This document shows positions 47,163 through 51,177 of a DNA stretch of 51,177 nt, one piece after another. The stretch spans positions 1 through 51,177 of the forward strand of contig ALYD01000020.1 in the NCBI GenBank assembly GCA_000513555.1. Direction: 5' to 3'. The translations under genes and the position numbers were made by a program. The stretch comes from Lachnospiraceae bacterium JC7. GTDB taxonomy: Bacteria > Bacillota > Clostridia > Lachnospirales > Lachnospiraceae. The notes under the pieces are model-generated. The model worked only from the letters and a program-made list of their open reading frames with translations, searched no databases and was not told where the DNA came from. Within the stretch, counting starts at the first letter, position 1, and each line of letters begins with the position of its first letter.

Positions 47163-48848
47163 TTAATAAATGATCTTATCAACCATTCCCTTAAGAACAC
47201 TTGCGTTCTCATTGAGCTCGCTGCTGGAGTTGGAGCTCTGCTCTGCCGTTGCGCTGTTCTGCTGAACGACTTCAGCTATCTGTTCAAGACCTGTAGTGAT
47301 TTCGGAGATGGACTGTGACTCTTCCTGCATCTCTGCCGCAATGGTTGCCACCAGATCCTTGGACTTAACCGAGTCATCCTTAACCACATTTAGTTCTGCT
47401 GCAGCAGCTCCGATCATCTTTGAACCGTTCCGAACTGCCGCTATGGTTGACTCGATAAGTGTGGATGTTTCAGAAGCAGCTGCCGCTGACTTACCGGCAA
47501 GATTTCTAACTTCATCTGCAACTACCGCAAATCCCTTACCTGCTGATCCTGCACGAGCTGCCTCTACTGCAGCGTTGAGAGCGAGGATATTGGTCTGGAA
47601 TGCGATATCATCGATTGCCTTGATGATGTTCTCGATCTGATTCGACTTGCTTTCGATCTCATCCATAGCTTCCTGAACCTTACTCATCTGCTCATTCTGG
47701 ATGGTGATCTTGTCTGCTACGCCTGCAGAGAACTCTTCTACGTCTCTGGCTGACTTCGCACTGTTCTTTACCTTATCGTTAAGGACATTGACGGTTGCGG
47801 AAAGCTCTTCAAGCGTTGAAGCCTGCTCTGTAGCACCCTGACTGAGAGCCATGGAACCGTTGGCGATCTTCTCTGATCCGTTCTTGACCTGTGTTGCAAC
47901 ATCGTTCATGTTGGAAAACATATCTGATAGGTTCTCTGAGATCTTTTCAAATCCCACTTTAATAGGAATTGTATCCTGAACATATATCTCCGGATGCTCC
48001 AGCTTTACCGCAAAGTTTCCTTCACTCATGGATGTAAGCATTGAGCTGACATCCTCTACAAGTGTGCGAAGATTTAAAGTCATGCCTGACATATTTCTGA
48101 CCATGTTTCCAAGCTCATCCTGTGAAAGCTTATCTACATCTATATCTACCTGGAAGTCTCCGTTGGCCATCTTGTCCATGGTACCATTTGCGATATCAAC
48201 AGTACTAACGATACTATTTGCAAGGAACAGGAAGATAAAGATCACACAGACGATAACTGCTGCAGCCAGTGCTACCAGAACAACCGTCACTTTCATCTTA
48301 AATGAATCAGCTTCCGCAATGAGATCTGCAGCCTGCTGATCGGAAAGCTTTCCAACCGCGCCGAGAGCTGATACGAATTCCTCTGATGTTGTAACATTGA
48401 AACCACTCTTATATAGCTCCTTGGCACCTTCCTTATCGCCACTGTCCATCATATCCAGAAGCTTGTACGAATCTGTCTTCAGGGCGTTAAACTTCTCCTG
48501 AAGTGTCTTAATTAGCGCATCATCACCGAGAGTTTTACTGATGGAGTCGATATCTCCCTGCATATCTCCGAAACGCTCATCAAAATCCGCCCTCTGATCT
48601 GCAACAGGATTTCCATCCGGATCCAGCATCGTCAGAAGGATACGCTTATTGATGGTCTGTATATCCTTACGCATATTCATCTGCGCTTTCGTGTTTGAAT
48701 ACTGCACAGTGGAAAAACTTTCCATCATACTGCTCATCCTGAGGAATGCGAAAAACGACATACCTACAAGGATGGTTATAGCCAGTGCGATGACTACTAC
48801 AGTAGTGGTGAACTTAGTTCTGATCTTCATGTTCTTAAAACCTTGCAT
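47163..48848 (-). CDS. Methyl-accepting chemotaxis protein (4HB sensor, HAMP)
   Basis: 561 aa. TM1 (about 12-35) and TM2 (about 188-212) flank a ~150-residue four-helix-bundle sensor. HAMP (about 213-265) and the cytoplasmic signalling coil follow. The hairpin tip [20 protein letters not shown] with [20 protein letters not shown] is fully conserved for CheA/CheW binding. There is no C-terminal tethering pentapeptide. AAAGGGGG is seven bases before the ATG. Ligand unknown. Own terminator and upstream inverted repeat suggest a single-gene unit. Confidence 0.95.
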   Translation of the reverse strand: MQGFKNMKIRTKFTTTVVVIALAITILVGMSFFAFLRMSSMMESFSTVQYSNTKAQMNMRKDIQTINKRILLTMLDPDGNPVADQRADFDERFGDMQGDIDSISKTLGDDALIKTLQEKFNALKTDSYKLLDMMDSGDKEGAKELYKSGFNVTTSEEFVSALGAVGKLSDQQAADLIAEADSFKMKVTVVLVALAAAVIVCVIFIFLFLANSIVSTVDIANGTMDKMANGDFQVDIDVDKLSQDELGNMVRNMSGMTLNLRTLVEDVSSMLTSMSEGNFAVKLEHPEIYVQDTIPIKVGFEKISENLSDMFSNMNDVATQVKNGSEKIANGSMALSQGATEQASTLEELSATVNVLNDKVKNSAKSARDVEEFSAGVADKITIQNEQMSKVQEAMDEIESKSNQIENIIKAIDDIAFQTNILALNAAVEAARAGSAGKGFAVVADEVRNLAGKSAAAASETSTLIESTIAAVRNGSKMIGAAAAELNVVKDDSVKSKDLVATIAAEMQEESQSISEITTGLEQIAEVVQQNSATAEQSSNSSSELNENASVLKGMVDKIIY

Positions 48849-48932
48849 AGTGCTGCCCCCTTTGAACAGGCTGAAATAATCTTAACGGAATCCGGAATTC
48901 CCCCGGGACCCAAAACTTAAATATTGTCTTTT

Positions 48933-48951
48933 GATATGATATCTTCATATC
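48933..48951. promoter_or_regulatory. Inverted repeat upstream of mcp
   Basis: GATATGA-tatct-TCATATC: perfect 7-bp arms with a 5-bp spacer, 85-103 nt upstream of mcp. The symmetry suits a dimeric repressor or activator. No regulator gene lies beside it. No other clear signal was seen in 48849-49100. Confidence 0.4.
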
Positions 48952-49100
48952 CTTATTTACTTATTCGTCATGAATAACATGTTCTATTAGCAAAATTTTT
49001 TTATTTTTAAGAAAAAACGGCCGTCACTTTAACTTCCATAACATCATTCTCTGCATCTGTTTAAAAAAATTCGATCATATAATCTATCCCATTATTCCTT

Positions 49101-51177
49101 TTACATCTTTGCTATCAGCACAACTGTCATCCTAGGACCAACTACCCAGTCAGAAGCACCTTTCATCTTCTCTTCATCTCCTGCATAAAAACTTCTGCCG
49201 CCGCTTTCCGAAGAAAGATACCAGTAAAACCCCGTCGGAATTATGGGAAGTCTGAACCTGTGAGCTTCCCAGTGAGCATTGACCATAACATATATGAAAG
49301 AATCGCTGTCGACTCCATACTTTTGGTGATCCTCAGCATACATAAATGCAAATGTCAGGCTCGGCGCACTCATGTCCATCTGCCAGGGAGTCTCCCCGTG
49401 GAAGGACAGTTCCGGATAGCCTGTATTATTCTCTCCTCTGTCAAAAACGACACTCCTTAAAACCGGATGGGCTTTTCTAAAGGAAATAAGATTTCTCGTA
49501 AATCGAAAAATATCCCTGTGTCTTTCCAATTCTGTCCAGTCAAGCCAGGATATCTCATTATCCTGACAGTAAGCATTGTTATTCCCAAACTGTGTATTTC
49601 CGAACTCGTCTCCCGAGAGGATCATGGGAACACCACGGCTAAAGAAAAGCATTGTCAGCATATTCTCCATCTGCCGAATACGAAGGTTGTTTATATCCGG
49701 ATCAGAAGTCTCACCTTCTACACCACAGTTCCAGCTGTTGTTGTCATTAGCTCCGTCTCTGTTGTCTTCACCATTCATCTCATTGTGTTTTTCGTTATAT
49801 GATACGAGATCATAAAGCGAAAAACCGTCATGACAGGTAATGAAATTTATAGAGGCCACAGGGCTCCTGCCACCGTACATATCTTCCGAACCGGCTATTC
49901 TCATGTATAATTCCGGTGCACATCCGGCATCACCTTTTATAAACCTTCTGACACAGTCTCTATATCTACCATTCCATTCCGACCATCTGTTCCATGATGG
50001 GAAGGTTCCCACCTGATAGAGTCCTCCCGCATCCCAGGCCTCAGCTATAAGCTTTGTACTTCCGAGAACAGCATCATGAGCAAGAGACTCCAACAGCGGT
50101 GGATGTATCATAGGATTTCCGTCGATGTCTCTGGTCATGATTGAAGCGAGATCGAAACGAAAACCGTCGATGTGATATTCCGAAACCCAATATCGAAGGC
50201 AATCTCTTATACAACTTCGCACTACAGCATTATTACAGTTCATGGTGTTTCCGCACCCGCTGTAATTAACGTAGCTTCCATCAGGTTTCATGAGATAATA
50301 CGTTCTATTGTCTATTCCTCTGTAGGAAATGGTTGGCCCGTTTTCATTACCCTCTGCCGTATGGTTAAAAACTACGTCAAGAATTACCTCTATTCCGTTT
50401 TTATGAAGAAGCTTTACTGTATTCTTCAGTTCGTCTGCCTCCATACCACAAGCCCCTGAAGCTGCATACCCGGCCTTTGGTGAAAAGAAATTCACAGTCG
50501 AGTACCCCCAGTAGTTATAAAGACGCTTCCCTTCCGAATATCTCGGATTTTCAAGTTCATCAAATTCAAAAACCGGCAGGAATTCAACGCAGTTTATTCC
50601 CAGTTCTTTAAGGTATGGTATCTTTTCACATACTCCCGCAAATGTTCCCTTGTACTTTATCCCGCTGGATCGATGTCTCGTGAATCCCCGCACATGCATC
50701 TCATATATGATCAGATTTTTAGGAGCTATGCCATATGGTCTGTCACCTTCCCAATCATAATCCTCCATGATGACACGACCTCTGTGCTGAAACTTCTCAT
50801 TCGTATCAGACTCTTTCCCCCAGATCTCTCTTCCCGAAACCGACTTTGCATATGGATCAAGAAGCGGGATATCTTTATCAAAATAAAATCCCTGTTCGTG
50901 ATCGCAGGGACCATCCATCTTATATCCGTATTCCAATTCTTCAATGTTAAGACCAAATACCATCATGGCGAAAACATTGCCTATTCGGAACTCCTCCGGA
51001 AAAGTCAGCTCCAGATACGGCTCTTTTTCTCCTCTGTGATACAAAAGCAATGTACAGGACACAGCATCCTTGGAATACACACTGAAATTAACCGCATCAT
51101 CAACCAGCGAAGCCCCAAAAGGAAATACATGCCCCGCCCTGTACTCAACACCATTTATTTTATTGGTGGGAAAACTG
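49101..51177 (-). CDS. glgX: Glycogen debranching enzyme, GlgX/isoamylase type (5' end beyond window)
   Basis: 691 codons are visible. The frame stays open to the window edge and encodes EYRAGHVFPFGASLVDDAVN upstream of the first GTG (51080). That is the N-terminal debranching-enzyme (CBM48) motif, so the true start lies off the window. The GH13 catalytic domain has EMHVRGFTRH, VILDVVFNHTAEG, the nucleophile Asp in GFRFDLAS, the acid Glu in LIAEAWDAGG and the third Asp in TCHDGFSLYDLV. NEKHNEMNGEDNRDGANDNN is typical of GlgX/TreX. It hydrolyses alpha-1,6 branches of glycogen or starch. Unrelated to motility; it marks the island edge. Confidence 0.93.
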   Translation of the reverse strand, partial: SFPTNKINGVEYRAGHVFPFGASLVDDAVNFSVYSKDAVSCTLLLYHRGEKEPYLELTFPEEFRIGNVFAMMVFGLNIEELEYGYKMDGPCDHEQGFYFDKDIPLLDPYAKSVSGREIWGKESDTNEKFQHRGRVIMEDYDWEGDRPYGIAPKNLIIYEMHVRGFTRHRSSGIKYKGTFAGVCEKIPYLKELGINCVEFLPVFEFDELENPRYSEGKRLYNYWGYSTVNFFSPKAGYAASGACGMEADELKNTVKLLHKNGIEVILDVVFNHTAEGNENGPTISYRGIDNRTYYLMKPDGSYVNYSGCGNTMNCNNAVVRSCIRDCLRYWVSEYHIDGFRFDLASIMTRDIDGNPMIHPPLLESLAHDAVLGSTKLIAEAWDAGGLYQVGTFPSWNRWSEWNGRYRDCVRRFIKGDAGCAPELYMRIAGSEDMYGGRSPVASINFITCHDGFSLYDLVSYNEKHNEMNGEDNRDGANDNNSWNCGVEGETSDPDINNLRIRQMENMLTMLFFSRGVPMILSGDEFGNTQFGNNNAYCQDNEISWLDWTELERHRDIFRFTRNLISFRKAHPVLRSVVFDRGENNTGYPELSFHGETPWQMDMSAPSLTFAFMYAEDHQKYGVDSDSFIYVMVNAHWEAHRFRLPIIPTGFYWYLSSESGGRSFYAGDEEKMKGASDWVVGPRMTVVLIAKM

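Noticed and set aside
1..51177. CRISPR array, tRNA, insertion sequence or prophage
   Set aside because: No spaced repeats, cloverleaf-like sequence, transposase or integrase motif was seen in either strand.

Overview
The window is a near-complete flagellar and motility island from a Gram-positive, Firmicutes-type anaerobe, most likely a Lachnospiraceae (Butyrivibrio/Roseburia-like) member. This assignment is an inference from gene content and order. The supporting features are a FliM plus FliY(CheC-FliN) switch, CheC/CheD/CheV, a FliW-CsrA pair, FlbD/SwrD, sigma-28 of the FliA/WhiG type, and strong AGGAGG or GGGG ribosome binding sites. No tRNA, rRNA, insertion sequence, integrase or CRISPR array was seen.

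Layout, left to right. (1) 1-100 (-): the first 33 codons of a flagellin gene, with its leader and a sigma-28-like promoter. (2) 280-8902 (-): an accessory flagellar operon read from a sigma-28-like promoter near 9009. It runs: unknown YlqG-position protein, FlhX (free-standing FlhB C-terminal domain), two paralogous membrane-anchored cell-wall-binding-repeat proteins, lytic transglycosylase, PilZ protein, GT2-TPR glycosyltransferase, unknown 515-aa protein. (3) 9291-14351 (+): flgM-flgN-flgK-flgL-fliW-csrA, a late-gene and checkpoint operon. (4) 14472-19886 (-): a degenerate nucleotidyltransferase-like protein, a FliT-like protein, fliS, fliD and a ComFB-domain protein. (5) 19960-46815 (-): the large basal-body, export, motor and chemotaxis cluster. 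In transcription order it is fliE-fliF-fliG-fliH-fliI-fliJ-fliK-flgD-(flagellar operon protein)-flgE-flbD-motA-motB-fliM-cheY-flgC-fliY-fliO-fliP-fliQ-fliR-flhB-flhA-fliA-flgF-flgG-cheC-cheD-cheV, then a third cell-wall-binding-repeat protein. (6) 47163-48848 (-): a methyl-accepting chemotaxis protein. (7) 49101-51177 (-): a GlgX-type glycogen debranching enzyme whose 5' end lies beyond the window; this marks the edge of the island.

How it works together. The large cluster encodes the MS/C rings, the export apparatus (FlhAB, FliHIJOPQR), the hook and the stator. FliA then drives late genes once FlgM is exported. By eye I find nine sigma-28-like promoters sharing T(T/A)AT-N15/16-NNCGATA(A/T), upstream of flagellin, the ylqG-position gene, flgM (two), flgK, fliS, fliD, flbD-motAB and, unexpectedly, fliE. 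Post-transcriptional control by FliW-CsrA is suggested by GGA motifs in the flagellin leader and by hairpins presenting GGA ahead of csrA, motA and fliE. c-di-nucleotide input is suggested by the PilZ and ComFB proteins.

The most unusual items are: a multibranched, apparently switchable RNA leader ahead of flgE; flagellar-operon-encoded wall-binding membrane proteins; a nucleotidyltransferase-fold protein that seems to lack its catalytic aspartates and carries repeated WxFPxI motifs; flgC stranded between cheY and fliY with flgB and fliL missing; and the absence of flhF/flhG between flhA and fliA.
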